Assembly: GCF_000264055.1 (NCBI RefSeq)
Contig: NZ_AJXL01000015.1
Span: 1-49,699, forward strand
DNA: 49,699 nt
Origin: Flavobacterium sp. ACAM 123
GTDB lineage: Bacteria > Bacteroidota > Bacteroidia > Flavobacteriales > Flavobacteriaceae
Direction: 5' to 3'
Shown here: piece after piece, positions 25,919 through 35,980 of the stretch
How the letters are laid out: each line of letters begins with the position of its first letter
Position numbering within the stretch: the first letter of the stretch is position 1
Position numbers and translations under genes: made by a program
The notes under the pieces: generated by a model
What the model was told of the DNA's origin: nothing
Database searches by the model: none
What the model saw: the letters and a program-made list of their open reading frames with translations, nothing else

Positions 25919-26369
25919 AAAACTCTTTCTTGATTCGCGCTAAATCGCGTTTGGTATCTTGTTCTTTTAATGATTCTCGCTTATCATAGGTTTTTTTACC
26001 TCGGCAAAGTCCTATTTCTAATTTAGCCATTCCTTTTTCGTTTGTAAATAATTTTAAAGGTATTATGGTCAATCCTTTGGCTTGAACACTTCGTGCTAAA
26101 CTTTTTAATTCTCTTTTGTTTAACAACAGTTTTCGCTCGCTTCGCGCTTTGTGATTGAATTGATTTCCAAACGTATATTCTTCGATATAGGTATTTATGG
26201 CAAAAAGTTCAGTACCACTGAATTCGCAAAAACTTTCAGTAATATTAGCCTTCCCTAAACGGATTGACTTGATTTCAGTTCCTGCCAAAACAATTCCCGC
26301 AGTGAATTTCTCGATTATTTCATAATCATACCGGGCTCTTTTATTAAGTATTTTGACTGATTTTACCAT
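25917..26369 (-). CDS. smpB: SsrA-binding protein SmpB
   Basis: Partner of tmRNA in rescue of stalled ribosomes. The 150-residue product has ILNKRARYDYEII, the core GTEIKSIRLGKANI, NHKARSERKLLLNK and the basic tail GLCRGKKTYDKRES then LARIKKEF. I start at 26369 (MVKSVKILNKRARYD). The longer frame to 26396 adds nine Cys-, Ile- and Tyr-rich residues not seen in the family. No tmRNA gene was found in the window. The Fic gene follows on the same strand after the terminator. Confidence 0.96.
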   Translation of the reverse strand: MVKSVKILNKRARYDYEIIEKFTAGIVLAGTEIKSIRLGKANITESFCEFSGTELFAINTYIEEYTFGNQFNHKARSERKLLLNKRELKSLARSVQAKGLTIIPLKLFTNEKGMAKLEIGLCRGKKTYDKRESLKEQDTKRDLARIKKEF

Positions 26370-26439
26370 ATAGCTACAAATGTAGGAACAAATCAATGAA
26401 TCGACACTATTTTTTATAAAATTGATTTAAATTTGCCGG

Positions 26440-26670
26440 ATGGAAAAGCAACAGTCACAAGATCCGCTTCATGGAATAACACTAAAATCAATATTGGAAA
26501 AACTTGTAAGTCATTACGGATTTGACACCTTGGGCGAATTAGTGAAAATTAATTGTTTCAATGATAATCCAAGTATAAAATCAAGTCTTACTTTCTTAAG
26601 AAAGACAGATTGGGCAAGAAAGGAAGTAGAAGAATTGTATGTTCAATCGCTGTCCAAATTAGAAAAATAG
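26440..26670 (+). CDS. VF530 family small DNA-binding protein
   Basis: A 76-residue protein matching the VF530 (DUF2132) family: [20 protein letters not shown] and [25 protein letters not shown] are the hallmarks. The family is named after a Vibrio fischeri protein with a DNA-binding-type fold, but its cellular role is not established. It is divergent from smpB and convergent with the DUF3575 gene (8 bp between stops). The ATG at 26440 is the only sensible start. Confidence 0.85.
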   Translation: MEKQQSQDPLHGITLKSILEKLVSHYGFDTLGELVKINCFNDNPSIKSSLTFLRKTDWARKEVEELYVQSLSKLEK

Positions 26671-26678
26671 TTCAAGGC

Positions 26679-27230
26679 TTAATTTAGTCGGTAGGAAACC
26701 ATAACTCCTCCTCGGTATGGTAACCATTCTCCGCTTTTATTCCAATTTTTAGCAGTTTCATAACGTTCGCCAGTGCTAATGAGGTAGCCTTTGTAAAATC
26801 CCTGTTGGTTTCCTCCTCCTAAAAAGCAGTCCAACATAAAACGATCATTTATTTTTTTCTGATAGCCAATTGTTGCTCCGATTACGTAACCGAATCCTTT
26901 TTCATAGAGGTCAGTATTTAAATAGTTCCATTTTTGGAAATTAAATACAGTACCGCCTATATGAGCTCCTGCATAAAAGCCATTGTGTTTTTCTTTAAAA
27001 TGATAGCGGTATTCTGGAATAACGATATAGAATTGCTGAGGCTTACCATCGATTGATTTCCATGGAGAACCTAGGATATCCAATTGAAAAGTTGATTTTT
27101 TGCCAATACTGGTTTCTATCCCTACATTAGGAATAGTTAATAAAGTGGTTAATGCATTTACTTTTACGTAGGTTTGACTATGTAATTGTAATGAAAGCAA
27201 AACAACAAGTAAAAAAAGAAGTTTTTTCAT
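26679..27230 (-). CDS. DUF3575-like outer-membrane-type protein
   Basis: A 183-residue exported protein. The signal peptide is MKKLLFLLVVLLSLQLHSQ, then alternating beta-strand segments ending YRGGVMVSYRLN, typical of a small beta-barrel of the DUF3575 type (ALTTLLTIPNVGIETSIG, then VIPEYRYHF, GFYAGAHIGGTVFN, VIGATIGYQKKIND). I start at 27230; the longer frame to 27320 adds 30 residues ahead of the signal. The function is unknown, possibly an outer membrane protein. It ends 8 bp from the VF530 stop. Confidence 0.8.
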   Translation of the reverse strand: MKKLLFLLVVLLSLQLHSQTYVKVNALTTLLTIPNVGIETSIGKKSTFQLDILGSPWKSIDGKPQQFYIVIPEYRYHFKEKHNGFYAGAHIGGTVFNFQKWNYLNTDLYEKGFGYVIGATIGYQKKINDRFMLDCFLGGGNQQGFYKGYLISTGERYETAKNWNKSGEWLPYRGGVMVSYRLN

Positions 27231-27343
27231 GATATAAAGTTTATTGATCAACATAAAAGCGAAATTATTGTCAGTTTTAAATGCAAATATAAAATAATAT
27301 GGTAAAGATTTGTAATCCAAATAGGATAAAAAATTAAAATAAA

Positions 27344-27901
27344 TTAGTGCTGTACTTTGTTTAATCTTGAATAAATAACAGTATCTAAAAAGCTTCCTTC
27401 ACAAAATTTATTCTCTTTTAAGTGAGCTTCTTTTATGAATCCTTTTTTTTGTAAAACCTCTTCTGAACCTTAGTTCCTCGGGTCAATAATTCCTTCAACT
27501 GAGTGTGACTGCATTTCGCTGAAACTATAGTTTAAAACTCCATTTATAGCTTCTGAATTGATTCCGCTAACACTAAACTTAGCAATAGCTTAAAACCAAT
27601 TTCAGCACGAAAATACACCGGCTGTATCCTATAAAAACCTATTTTACCTATTAATTTAGAATCATTTTTTAGTGTAATTATCCAATTTACCTGTACGATA
27701 TTTTCAATTTTAGCATCAATCATTGCAGTGTGTTCCATTACATCTTTAAGAAATTACAGTAATGGTCTTGGGATGTATTTTATCATTCCGGCGTCTGATC
27801 GTAATTTGAGTATCGGACTGGCATCATTTTTATTGAAAGGTCTTAAGTACAGTTGTTCGGTCTTCTTGGGTTGAAAAGGGAGTGAAGTTTTTGGACAACA
27901 T
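27344..27901 (-). pseudogene. Degenerate GNAT acetyltransferase (RimJ/RimL type)
   Basis: Fragments in all three minus frames line up with an N-acetyltransferase of about 175-185 residues. They are MLSKNFTPFSTQEDR (from 27901), then LRPFNKNDASPILKLRSD through KYIPRPLL and a stop, then MEHTAMIDAKIENIVQVNWI and GKIGFYRIQPVYFRAEIGF (27544-27738). Finally come NYSFSEMQSHSVEGIIDPRN, a stop, then VLQKKGFIKEAHLKENKF and SFLDTVIYSRLNK. There are at least two in-frame stops and two frameshifts, and the acetyl-CoA binding region after EIGF is lost. So many lesions cannot all be sequencing errors; the gene is dead. Confidence 0.85.
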
Positions 27902-27923
27902 CTTAATAGTTATATTTAGTAGA

Positions 27924-28775
27924 TTAGAGAATTTCGATACTAAACTTCGCCTCAAAAGTCTGTTGTGGTTCTATTATCTGGATGCCATCTTTCTCCATAA
28001 GATTTCCGTTGCTTTCAACTGAATCCGAATAGCCAAACCAAGGTTCGATACAAAGAAACGGTGCATTTATTTTCGTCCAAATTCCCAAATGGGGGAAATT
28101 TGCATAATTGACTCTAAGTAATGGCGTTTGATTTTTTAAAATTGTTACATATTTAGATTGCAATGATTTAAAAATCAAAGCATCGTTTTTGAATAATTCA
28201 TAGTTTAAAGGAACCAACTTGTTTGTGGCGTCAAGTACATTAGTCTCGTTAGTAATTAAATCATTTTCCAACAGATTATATTCTAAAAGTTCGTCTTTCT
28301 CAAATTGTAAATTGTAGTCTTCAAAATTACCGGCTAAGGAAAAAGCAGGATGGGCACCTATCGAAAAAGGCATTTGTGATCCGCTTTTGTTTACCACTTT
28401 ATAGTAGATGGACAAGCTGTTGTCTTCCAGTGTGTAGTTGATCTGGAGTTCGAAATTAAAAGGGTACTGTTTTCTCGTGTCATCTGATGATTGAATAGCA
28501 AAAGTGGCACTATTTTCTCTTTTATCAATCAATTCAAATACCATATCTCTGGCAAAGCCATGTCGCGACAAATGATATTGTCTACCATTACATTGATACG
28601 AATTATTTTTAAGTGTTCCCACGATTGGAAACAAAACAGGGGAGTGCTTGCCCCAAAAGTTGGCGTTGCCTTCCCAAATATATTCGATAGACTGGTTGTT
28701 TTTTAGTGAAGTTAGTTCTGCACCAAAATGATTGATTTGCGCAATTAAATTGGAATTGTTTATTACTGTTATCAA
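27924..28775 (-). CDS. Aldose 1-epimerase family protein
   Basis: A galactose mutarotase-like beta-sandwich protein of 283 residues. It shows INHFGAELTSLKNNQSIEYI, SPVLFPIVGTLKNN, LSRHGFARDMVFEL (RHGFARD, substrate-binding) and IGAHPAFSLAG. Near the end GIWTKINAPFLCIEPWFGYS includes the Glu region. It probably interconverts anomers of hexoses or hexose phosphates; the exact sugar is not predictable. The start at 28775 is supported by the first motif. It is divergent from the M1 peptidase gene with a 185 bp gap. Confidence 0.87.
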   Translation of the reverse strand: MITVINNSNLIAQINHFGAELTSLKNNQSIEYIWEGNANFWGKHSPVLFPIVGTLKNNSYQCNGRQYHLSRHGFARDMVFELIDKRENSATFAIQSSDDTRKQYPFNFELQINYTLEDNSLSIYYKVVNKSGSQMPFSIGAHPAFSLAGNFEDYNLQFEKDELLEYNLLENDLITNETNVLDATNKLVPLNYELFKNDALIFKSLQSKYVTILKNQTPLLRVNYANFPHLGIWTKINAPFLCIEPWFGYSDSVESNGNLMEKDGIQIIEPQQTFEAKFSIEIL

Positions 28776-28960
28776 AAGGAGAGTCTTGTTTTGGATTAAA
28801 TTGTTTGTCCTTGTAAATATATTTCTAAATTTTTATATTAAATAATGAAAACTAACAAAAGGTCTTTTTATTGAAAGTTTCTTAATTTTTGATTAAACAT
28901 TCAATTTGGTATTCGATTATGATTATTTTTCATTAATTTGCTACTCAAACAGTAAAAAAA

Positions 28961-31222
28961 ATGAAAATAATTCGGTTCATGGCCATGCTTCAAATGGCTT
29001 TATTATTGGGAATCTCTTCCCTTTGGGCGCAAGAAGTTCCTGCAACAGCTGCCTCAAAATCTAGTTATAATTATCATGATGCTTTTGCCCCGTTTTTTTA
29101 TTCAACAAACGGAACGACAACACGTTCCGCCAGCGGTCAGCCGGGTGCAGAGTATTGGCAAAATAAAGCTGATTACGTCCTTACAGCAAAATTAAACGCA
29201 GAGAATAATGAAATTATTGGTACAGATATAATCACCTATACCAATAACAGTCCTGACGCGATGTCTTTTATCTGGATGAATGTCGACCAAAATTTATTCA
29301 AAGAAGATTCACGCGGTAATGCTGTTGTGCCTTTAACCGGCAGTCGCAATGGCGCACAAGGAGAAGATTTTGATGGAGGGCATAAAATCAAATCGGTTAA
29401 AATTCTAAGTACTACTAAGGGAATTTCTACTGAAGTCGATGCTAAGTTTGTAATTATAGATACAAGAATGCAAGTTTTTCTTCCGCAAGGACTAAAAGCA
29501 AAAGGAGGGACAGTTAAAGTAAAAATTGATTTCTCTTATGTTTCTCCGAAGGAAGGTTCAGATAGAACTGGAGTTTTGGACACTAAAAACGGAAAAATAT
29601 TTACCATAGCGCAGTGGTATCCGCGTATGTGTGTGTATGATGACATAAGAGGTTGGAATACAAATCCGTATTTAGGAGCTTCAGAGTTTTATTTGGAATA
29701 CGGAGATTTTGATATTAACATCACGGCTCCAGCCAATCATATTGTTGTTTCATCAGGGGAGTTAGTCAATCCAACGGCAGTGTATAGTGCTGTAGAACAA
29801 AATAGATTAGCAAAAGCAAAATTAAGCGATAAAACTGTTTTTATTCGGACAGCAGAAGAAGTGGCTGCGTTAGCCGATGCTACCTCTACTGCAACTAAAA
29901 CATGGCATTATAAACTTAAAAATGCTAGAGATTTATCATGGGCATCTTCAGCAGCATTTATTTTAGATGGAGCTAAAATTAATCTTCCAAGCGGAAAAAA
30001 ATCATTAGCCTTATCAGCTTATCCAGTCGAAAGCGCAGGAAATGAGGCCTGGGGACGTTCAACAGAATTTACCAAGGCTTCCATTGAAAATTATTCTAAA
30101 AGATGGTTTGAGTACACTTATCCAGTAGCTACAAATGTGGCTGGTAATGAAGGCGGGATGGAGTATCCGGGGATTGTGTTTTGTGGATGGGAAGCCAAAG
30201 GCGAAAGTTTATGGGGAGTTACGGATCATGAATTTGGTCACAACTGGTTTCCTATGATTGTAGGTTCAAACGAGCGTTTATTCGCTTGGATGGATGAAGG
30301 ATTTAATACTTTTATTAATTCATTATCATCAGTGGATTTTAATAATGGGGAATATAAGGGAGAACCAGGTGATTTACATCAAAGAGCCGAAGCTCTTACG
30401 GGTATTGATTTAGAAACGATTATGAGCTCTCCTGATAATATGAAAGAAGCCAATATCGGAGTTTTAGCGTATTACAAACCAAGTTTAGGCTTAGTTATTT
30501 TGCGTGAACAGATATTAGGTCCAGAACGTTTTGATTTGGCTTTCCGGACTTATGTCGAGCGCTGGGCTTTTAAACATCCTACACCAGATGATTTCTTTAG
30601 AACTATGGAGAATGTTGTAGGTGAGGATTTGAGTTGGTTTTGGAGAGGCTGGTTTCAATACAATTGGCGTTTCGACCAAGGTATTAATTCAATTAAATAC
30701 GTTAAAAATGATCCAAATCAAGGGATTGTAATTACTGTTGAAAATTTCGAAAAAATGCCAATGCCAATAATCCTTGATGTGAAAACAAAAAGCGGTAAAG
30801 TAGAAAGAGTGAAATTACCAGTTGAAATTTGGCAAAAAAACACAAAGTGGTCTTTTAAGCATAATTCTACGGAGGAAATTGAAAGTATCACTTTAGATCC
30901 AGATCATGTTTTTCCAGATAGCAATGAATCCAATAATGTATGGACTGCTGCCAAAGGAATTATTGAAAAGGATATCATTTTAGATGGATATTTAGGAACT
31001 TATTCAAATACGCAATCACCAATGAAAATTACTTTTGCAGAGGAAAATAGTGTCCTTCAGGCGGCGATTACTAACTATCCTACGTTTTCTGTAGAACCAA
31101 TAGGGAAAGATCTTTTTGAATCTAAGAGAGCGGGATTGAAATTCCAATTTAATGAGAGCCAGACTGGTTTTGATATGATTATTGGTGGTACTCAAAAGAT
31201 ACCGTTTACAAAAGATAAATAA
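28961..31222 (+). CDS. M1 family zinc metallopeptidase, secreted
   Basis: An aminopeptidase-type zinc protease of 753 residues with a signal peptide (residues 1-23, ending LWAQ). The zinc site HEFGH is at 423-427 with the third ligand Glu446 in WMDEGFN (HExxH-x18-E). The exopeptidase motif is [13 protein letters not shown] in place of the canonical GAMEN, which suggests altered substrate range. The N-terminal beta domain and a C-terminal region with [14 protein letters not shown] follow. It likely degrades peptides in the periplasm or outside. A strong terminator follows at 31247. Confidence 0.92.
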   Translation: MKIIRFMAMLQMALLLGISSLWAQEVPATAASKSSYNYHDAFAPFFYSTNGTTTRSASGQPGAEYWQNKADYVLTAKLNAENNEIIGTDIITYTNNSPDAMSFIWMNVDQNLFKEDSRGNAVVPLTGSRNGAQGEDFDGGHKIKSVKILSTTKGISTEVDAKFVIIDTRMQVFLPQGLKAKGGTVKVKIDFSYVSPKEGSDRTGVLDTKNGKIFTIAQWYPRMCVYDDIRGWNTNPYLGASEFYLEYGDFDINITAPANHIVVSSGELVNPTAVYSAVEQNRLAKAKLSDKTVFIRTAEEVAALADATSTATKTWHYKLKNARDLSWASSAAFILDGAKINLPSGKKSLALSAYPVESAGNEAWGRSTEFTKASIENYSKRWFEYTYPVATNVAGNEGGMEYPGIVFCGWEAKGESLWGVTDHEFGHNWFPMIVGSNERLFAWMDEGFNTFINSLSSVDFNNGEYKGEPGDLHQRAEALTGIDLETIMSSPDNMKEANIGVLAYYKPSLGLVILREQILGPERFDLAFRTYVERWAFKHPTPDDFFRTMENVVGEDLSWFWRGWFQYNWRFDQGINSIKYVKNDPNQGIVITVENFEKMPMPIILDVKTKSGKVERVKLPVEIWQKNTKWSFKHNSTEEIESITLDPDHVFPDSNESNNVWTAAKGIIEKDIILDGYLGTYSNTQSPMKITFAEENSVLQAAITNYPTFSVEPIGKDLFESKRAGLKFQFNESQTGFDMIIGGTQKIPFTKDK

Positions 31223-31246
31223 TCTTTTGTAAAAAGGATGGCAAAT

Positions 31247-31276
31247 AAAAACACCAGCTAATTTGCTGGTGTTTTT
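31247..31276. terminator. Bidirectional terminator
   Basis: A perfect 12-bp stem AAAAACACCAGC/GCTGGTGTTTTT with loop TAATTT lies between the convergent M1 peptidase and agmatine deiminase genes. T and A tracts on both sides allow use from either strand. Confidence 0.92.
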
Positions 31277-31304
31277 ATGTATAATAGTCTTAATGATTTC
31301 CCTT

Positions 31305-32348
31305 TTATGATGGTATCTGCTGGCTTAGACAATGCAAAGTTCCAAATCCCCAAATTAAATCTATGGCGCTAATGCCAATTATTTCTCTGTCTGGAAAACA
31401 TTCTGCAATTATATTAAGTGCTTTATGATCATTGGCATCATTAAAAGTGGGAACCAACACGCATTTATTTAATATGAGGAAGTTGGCATAACTGGCCGGA
31501 AGTCTTAAGTCCTCAAAATCCAATCGCGTAGGCATTGGTAAAGCTACAATTACAGGCGATTTACCATTTTCTAGTTTGGCATTCTGTAAACGTTTTAAGT
31601 TATCTTGTAGCGGATGATAGTTTTTGTCTTTTGGATCTGTTTCTACAATCGTCACAATGGTATCCTCATTGATAAAACGACACAAGTCATCTATGTGCCC
31701 GTGCGTATCATCGCCTTCAACTCCATTTCCTAACCAAATCACGTTAGTGATTCCCAGGTATTCCTTAAAAACCGCTTCGTAATCCGCTTTGGTAAAGTTT
31801 GGATTTCGTACCTGAATATCAGGATGCATCAAGCATTCTTCAGATGTCAATAAAGTTCCTCTTCCGTTACTGTCAATTGCACCACCCTCTACAATTACCG
31901 GTTTCCCTTTGTATAGCACTTGAGTAAGCGGGATATCTAGAAAATTAGCTACTCTCGCAGGAACATGCTTATCTAATTGAAAATTTTTATATTTAGCCCA
32001 ACCGTTAAAATTGAAATTTAAAGCTTCTCTAGCGTCTCCATTTTTGATTACAATAGGGCCAGAATCTCGCATCCAGCTTCTGTTGGTTTTTTGAATAATA
32101 TAAGAAATATTATCTAAATTCACATTTGCCATTTCTAGCATTCCGGTAACTTTCTCTTTTAGTTTGTCGTCAAAAACTACTAAAAATACTGTTTCATAAG
32201 TAGCTACTTTTTTTATTAAATTCAACAAATAGCCCACTTGGATGGCTTCATATTTTCCTGGCCAGTCTTTTCCGTTGTGAGGAAAGCAAAGTAATATCCC
32301 TTGTTGGTTTTCCCATTCTGCAGGGAATCTTCTATTGTTTGTAGTCAT
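31305..32348 (-). CDS. aguA: Agmatine deiminase
   Basis: Converts agmatine to N-carbamoylputrescine and ammonia. The 347-residue pentein-fold enzyme has MRDSGPIVIKNGD, VIVEGGAIDSNGRG, DDTHGHIDDLCRF and the catalytic Cys340 in WGFGTLHCLSQQIPS. The length is typical. It lies 2 bp after the N-carbamoylputrescine amidase gene on the same strand, so the two act in sequence to make putrescine. Some family members act on related guanidino compounds, but the partner gene favours agmatine. Confidence 0.93.
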   Translation of the reverse strand: MTTNNRRFPAEWENQQGILLCFPHNGKDWPGKYEAIQVGYLLNLIKKVATYETVFLVVFDDKLKEKVTGMLEMANVNLDNISYIIQKTNRSWMRDSGPIVIKNGDAREALNFNFNGWAKYKNFQLDKHVPARVANFLDIPLTQVLYKGKPVIVEGGAIDSNGRGTLLTSEECLMHPDIQVRNPNFTKADYEAVFKEYLGITNVIWLGNGVEGDDTHGHIDDLCRFINEDTIVTIVETDPKDKNYHPLQDNLKRLQNAKLENGKSPVIVALPMPTRLDFEDLRLPASYANFLILNKCVLVPTFNDANDHKALNIIAECFPDREIIGISAIDLIWGFGTLHCLSQQIPS

Positions 32349-32350
32349 AA

Positions 32351-33238
32351 TTACTCTATTGCTCTTTTAGTAATATCGCCAAAAGCATCAATTCTTCTGT
32401 CTCTAAAGAATGGCCAGTTCTGACGTACATTTTCTTGCAAGTCTAAATCAACTTCAGCAATCAGGATTTCTTCTTTATCGTGTGAGGCTTGCGCCAAAAT
32501 TTCGCCTTGTGGTCCCGTAATGAATGAGGCGCCCCAAAATTCAATTCCAGCTGTATCAGGTAAATATTGCTCTAATCCAATTCTGTTTGCCGCCGCTACA
32601 TACACCCCATTTGCTACAGCATGTCCTTTCATAACATTCATCCAGGCGCCGTATTGATTTTCACCATATTGCTCTTTTTCACCTGGGTGCCATCCTATTG
32701 CTGTTGGATAAAACAAAACTTCTGATCCACTTAAGGCAGTTAATCGAGCCGCTTCAGGATACCATTGATCCCAACAAATAAGTGTTCCAATTTTCCCTTT
32801 TTTTGTAGGGATGGTTTTGAAACCCAAATCGCCAGGTGTGAAATAAAATTTTTCATAAAAATGAGGATCATCTGGAATATGCATTTTACGGTATAATCCT
32901 GCTTCTGAACCATCAGTGTCAATAATATAAGCGCTATTGTGGTAAATTCCTGCCATTCTTTTTTCGAAAAAAGGAACAATAATTACCACGCCTAGTTCTT
33001 TGGCTAAAGCGCTAAAGGCAATGAACGATGTGCTGTAAAGCGGCTCTGCTAAAGCAAAATTGTCAACGTCTTCACTCTGACAGAAATAATGGCTACTATA
33101 TAACTCCGGTAAAGTGATAACTTCAGCGCCTTGATTTGCGGCATCACGTACCCAATTCAAACATTTTTTAAGGTTGTTTTCGGCAACATCGTTAAGGTTC
33201 AATTGGATAACTGCTATTTTATATTTTTTATTTGGCAT
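32351..33238 (-). CDS. aguB: N-carbamoylputrescine amidase
   Basis: A nitrilase-superfamily amidase of 295 residues that hydrolyses N-carbamoylputrescine to putrescine, carbon dioxide and ammonia. The catalytic triad is visible: Glu45 in TLPELYSSHYF, Lys118 in GLYRKMHIPDDP and Cys155 in GTLICWDQWYPEAARL. I start at 33238 (MPNKKYKIAVIQL); the longer frame to 33292 adds 18 residues outside the family. It is the first gene of the pair with agmatine deiminase. No arginine decarboxylase is in the window, so the source of agmatine is elsewhere. Confidence 0.93.
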   Translation of the reverse strand: MPNKKYKIAVIQLNLNDVAENNLKKCLNWVRDAANQGAEVITLPELYSSHYFCQSEDVDNFALAEPLYSTSFIAFSALAKELGVVIIVPFFEKRMAGIYHNSAYIIDTDGSEAGLYRKMHIPDDPHFYEKFYFTPGDLGFKTIPTKKGKIGTLICWDQWYPEAARLTALSGSEVLFYPTAIGWHPGEKEQYGENQYGAWMNVMKGHAVANGVYVAAANRIGLEQYLPDTAGIEFWGASFITGPQGEILAQASHDKEEILIAEVDLDLQENVRQNWPFFRDRRIDAFGDITKRAIE

Positions 33239-33428
33239 TGTATCATTTTTAGAATGTAAAAATAGTAAATTTTCTAAAGAGTAGAAAATCATAAAAATGA
33301 ATTAGGCTTTATTATCAGTCACACAATTTCAAATAGATTATTTCTAAAAAAGACGTTAATTAGTATTAAACTAAAGTTAAACGTTTCATCTTATAGAAGT
33401 TAGTAAATCTGTTTTTGTACATTAGAAT

Positions 33429-34061
33429 ATGGAAAATATATTGGTAGCAGGTGCTAATGGCACCACAGGAAAAAAAGTAGTACATCTTTTAATGGAATCA
33501 GTCGATTTTAATCCAATAGCGATGGTTAGAAAAGAAGAGCAGCGCGCTTATTTCAAAGATAAAAATATTGAAACTGTTTTAGGTGACTTAGAAGGTGATG
33601 TTTCACCCCTTTTTACGGGCTCTATTGATAAAGTAATTTTTGCTGCCGGTTCTGGTGGTACGAATGTTATCGGAGTTGATCAAGAAGGAGCAAAAAAACT
33701 AATAGATGCCTCTAAAAAAGCAAAAATAAAGAAGTTTGTTATGTTGAGTTCCATGGGAGCTGACAAACCGGAAGAAGCAACTCAATTGCAAGAGTTTTTA
33801 AAAGCAAAATACGTTGCTGATGAATATTTGAAAGTTAGTGGATTGAACTATAGCATTGTCAGACCAGGTTCTTTAACAAATGAATCCCCTTTAACTACTA
33901 TTGAGCTTGAAGGAAAATTAAATAAATGGGGAGAAATAAGTAGGGAAGACGTGGCACAAACCTTGATGCAGTCATTAGATGATAACATAGCTAATATGGC
34001 GACTTTTGAAATTATTAAGGGAGAAACGTTGATAAGCAAAGCATTAGAGAAGGTGAGTTAG
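33429..34061 (+). CDS. NAD(P)H-binding atypical SDR (NmrA/YwnB-like)
   Basis: A 210-residue Rossmann protein with ENILVAGANGTTGKKVVHLL, VLGDLEGDV, MLSSMGADKPE and LNYSIVRPGSL. This matches atypical extended SDRs that act as quinone or aldehyde reductases or NADP sensors. It lacks the usual Tyr-x3-Lys active site, so catalysis is uncertain. It is a lone gene in its direction, divergent from aguB. I see no clear promoter box within the 190 bp upstream gap. Confidence 0.8.
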   Translation: MENILVAGANGTTGKKVVHLLMESVDFNPIAMVRKEEQRAYFKDKNIETVLGDLEGDVSPLFTGSIDKVIFAAGSGGTNVIGVDQEGAKKLIDASKKAKIKKFVMLSSMGADKPEEATQLQEFLKAKYVADEYLKVSGLNYSIVRPGSLTNESPLTTIELEGKLNKWGEISREDVAQTLMQSLDDNIANMATFEIIKGETLISKALEKVS

Positions 34062-34149
34062 GTAGTATCATAATGATTAAAATATAGAGCTACATAAAGT
34101 TAAGAATGGCTGCCCAGTTTGGAAAGCCATTTTTTTTGATCGGTAAAAT

Positions 34150-34269
34150 TAGATAGCGTGTTATAAAAAACGAATTTATCTTTTACTCCAAATCGTTTTG
34201 GTTTAATGCCGATGTAATATAGAAATTGTACAATATAATTGGCCTATATTGAATACCCACTTGGTATTA
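34150..34269 (+). repeat. Diverged ~120 bp dispersed repeat, copy 1
   Basis: About 70 percent identical by eye, without gaps over the last 100 bp, to 38500-38622 in the same orientation. Both have TAGCG, TGTTATA, ACGAATTTAT, AAATCGTTTT and TGTACA/AGTACA then TAATTG and TTGAA. It abuts the stop of the epimerase-like gene. The right end forms a small hairpin AATACC/GGTATT. The nature is unknown: an old transposon end or an intergenic element. Confidence 0.5.
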
Positions 34270-35199
34270 TTTTATCTTAAAGTCTTTTATGATTATTTCA
34301 ATTCCCTCTGGGTATGTCGTTACAACGAAATCTGGAAATCTGGTTTTAAATTTTGAGGACTTAAAGATATTATCAATCGCATAACGAGGCAGTAATTCTT
34401 GTGTTTCTTTAAGGTTATGGTCAAAAAAAGAACCAATTTTTAGTGTGATCCAGTGCAACACTTTGTATTTTATTTCTTTTCCCAATTGCTCTCCTATCTC
34501 AGTGATAAATTGCTTGTAGGTTAATCTATTGTCGTCACAGGGCAAGTGCCAAGTTTGCCCATACGTATCAACAGTATTACCAATAAGTGCCATCGCTTTA
34601 CTGGCATCAGGGGTAAAAATAAGTGTCCGTAAGACATTGTCTTTCAAGAATACCTTAGGTTCTTTTCCGTTTTTAAGATTTTCAAAAATTATACTATTGG
34701 TGAGTCCTTTAGTTTTACCAGGACCGTAAAATTCGGGAGCTCTGCAAATCACGGCTTCAATTTCTTTATTAGCAATGGCTTTTAATAAAAGATCTGCTGC
34801 CAGTTTTTTTCCTCTTCCTTTTTTCCCTTTAGAGGTGAAAGGGGTTTCTTCGGTTTGGATTTTGCTGTCTTGAGCATAGGCATAAGTATTGTCAAAATAG
34901 ACTAGTTTGCAGCTGTTTTTTTTACAAGCAGTGATCACATTATGCATAATAATCACCCAATCCCTTAGCCATATTTCAGAATCTAATGGAAGTCCTACTG
35001 TTAAATAAGCAATCTCAGTATTGTGAAGTGCCTTTATAACACTTTCCGGATCAAGTAGGTCTGCTGTAAAAAGCAGATCATCTGGATGTACTTTTTGCGG
35101 GGTTCGGCCCACTAATTGTATGTTATCGGTATAGTTTTTTCTTAATTCGCGAGCTAATTCTTCTCCTATTATTCCGTTTGCTCCTAATATTGTTTGCAT
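34267..35199 (-). CDS. NAD-dependent epimerase/dehydratase-like protein
   Basis: A 310-residue extended SDR. The N-terminal nucleotide-binding motif is ILGANGIIGEELARELRK (residues 4-21), followed by FTADLLDPESVIKAL and AYLTVGLP. The pattern YFDNTYAYAQD and the region ICRAPEFYGPGKTKG match epimerase/dehydratase relatives, but I do not see a clean Tyr-x3-Lys. Substrate unknown; a sugar nucleotide or small carbonyl is possible. It is a lone gene, divergent from the decayed antitoxin, with 379 bp of noncoding DNA before the latter. Confidence 0.82.
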   Translation of the reverse strand: MQTILGANGIIGEELARELRKNYTDNIQLVGRTPQKVHPDDLLFTADLLDPESVIKALHNTEIAYLTVGLPLDSEIWLRDWVIIMHNVITACKKNSCKLVYFDNTYAYAQDSKIQTEETPFTSKGKKGRGKKLAADLLLKAIANKEIEAVICRAPEFYGPGKTKGLTNSIIFENLKNGKEPKVFLKDNVLRTLIFTPDASKAMALIGNTVDTYGQTWHLPCDDNRLTYKQFITEIGEQLGKEIKYKVLHWITLKIGSFFDHNLKETQELLPRYAIDNIFKSSKFKTRFPDFVVTTYPEGIEIIIKDFKIK

Positions 35200-35578
35200 T
35201 TTATATTTTTTTCTTGTGCTTATTTTTAGTTAGGCTAAGGTAAGTATAATAAGGTGAAGATGGATGTTGCAACTGCGTTGATGGTAAGAATGTATTGGTG
35301 TATTATGGATAGCTTTTAGTTTCTTTTTATGATCGTTGAAAGAGAGATAGGTACAGCGTAAGTAAAAAAGACGGTAGTACTGTTAAAATTAACGATGGTA
35401 AATGAAATTAGGACATTTTTAGCTAAGGTGTTGGTGTTGCTTTTTAATAGTTTAAAAAAGTAACATTTCTATACAATTCATTTTCGTTTATATTTTTTAG
35501 AATTAAATTACTAATTCGAAATAGAACACTTTAATGATATAAAAAAAAACTTAACTTAAAAAAGAGCAGATTGTAGCG
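35200..35578. other. Noncoding gap before the decayed HTH/PIN pair
   Basis: 379 bp without a frame I can support. It should hold the promoter of the epimerase-like gene (minus) and the old promoter of the antitoxin (plus), but no clean TAnnTTTG box with spaced TTG was found. Several short A/T runs are present. Confidence 0.5.
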
Positions 35579-35980
35579 ATGAAATCATTCAATGTACTTG
35601 TAGCTAGTTTTGATGGATTGCATTCGGAGAATCCAGAAATTGAAATTGAAGAGACTCCTGAAAAAATTAAAATTTCTTTAAACGCGACTTAAAAATTTTA
35701 GTGAAAATATTAAAGGGAACAAGTCAGGGTGATCAATTTTTTTGGTTCCGATTGCTACCGAAATTACAACTCAAGCAGCAGCTCAATTATTAGGCTGCTT
35801 AAGAATTCATTTTGTTGAATTAGTTGAGGAAGGAAATATTCCATTTACCTTGGTCGGAAGACATCGTCGAGTTAAACTTGACACGTAATGGATTATAAAA
35901 AAGGATTAAAACTGAAACAGGAGCAATTACTAATAAATAGGATGAAATCTTATGAAGAATTAGATTTATATGTTTCATAG
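35579..35980 (+). pseudogene. Decayed HTH (excisionase-like) antitoxin
   Basis: Pieces in different frames make up an antitoxin of about 130 residues. It opens MKSFNVLVASFDGLHSENPE and EIEIEETPEKIKISLNAT (from 35579), then KILVKILKGTSQG and LVPIATEITTQAAAQLLG. A helix-turn-helix of the excisionase type follows (HFVELVEEGNIPFTLVGRHR), and the end is MDYKKGLKLKQEQLL then KSYEELDLYVS. One-base shifts occur near 35690, in the T7 run at about 35737-35743, and near 35880-35886. It overlaps the PIN toxin start, as such pairs do. With several lesions I regard it as non-functional. Confidence 0.75.

Noticed and set aside
26370..26396. Longer N-terminus for SmpB
   Set aside because: Nine Cys-, Ile- and Tyr-rich residues absent from the family.
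33239..33292. Longer N-terminus for N-carbamoylputrescine amidase
   Set aside because: Not part of the nitrilase fold; MPNKKYKIAV is the family start.
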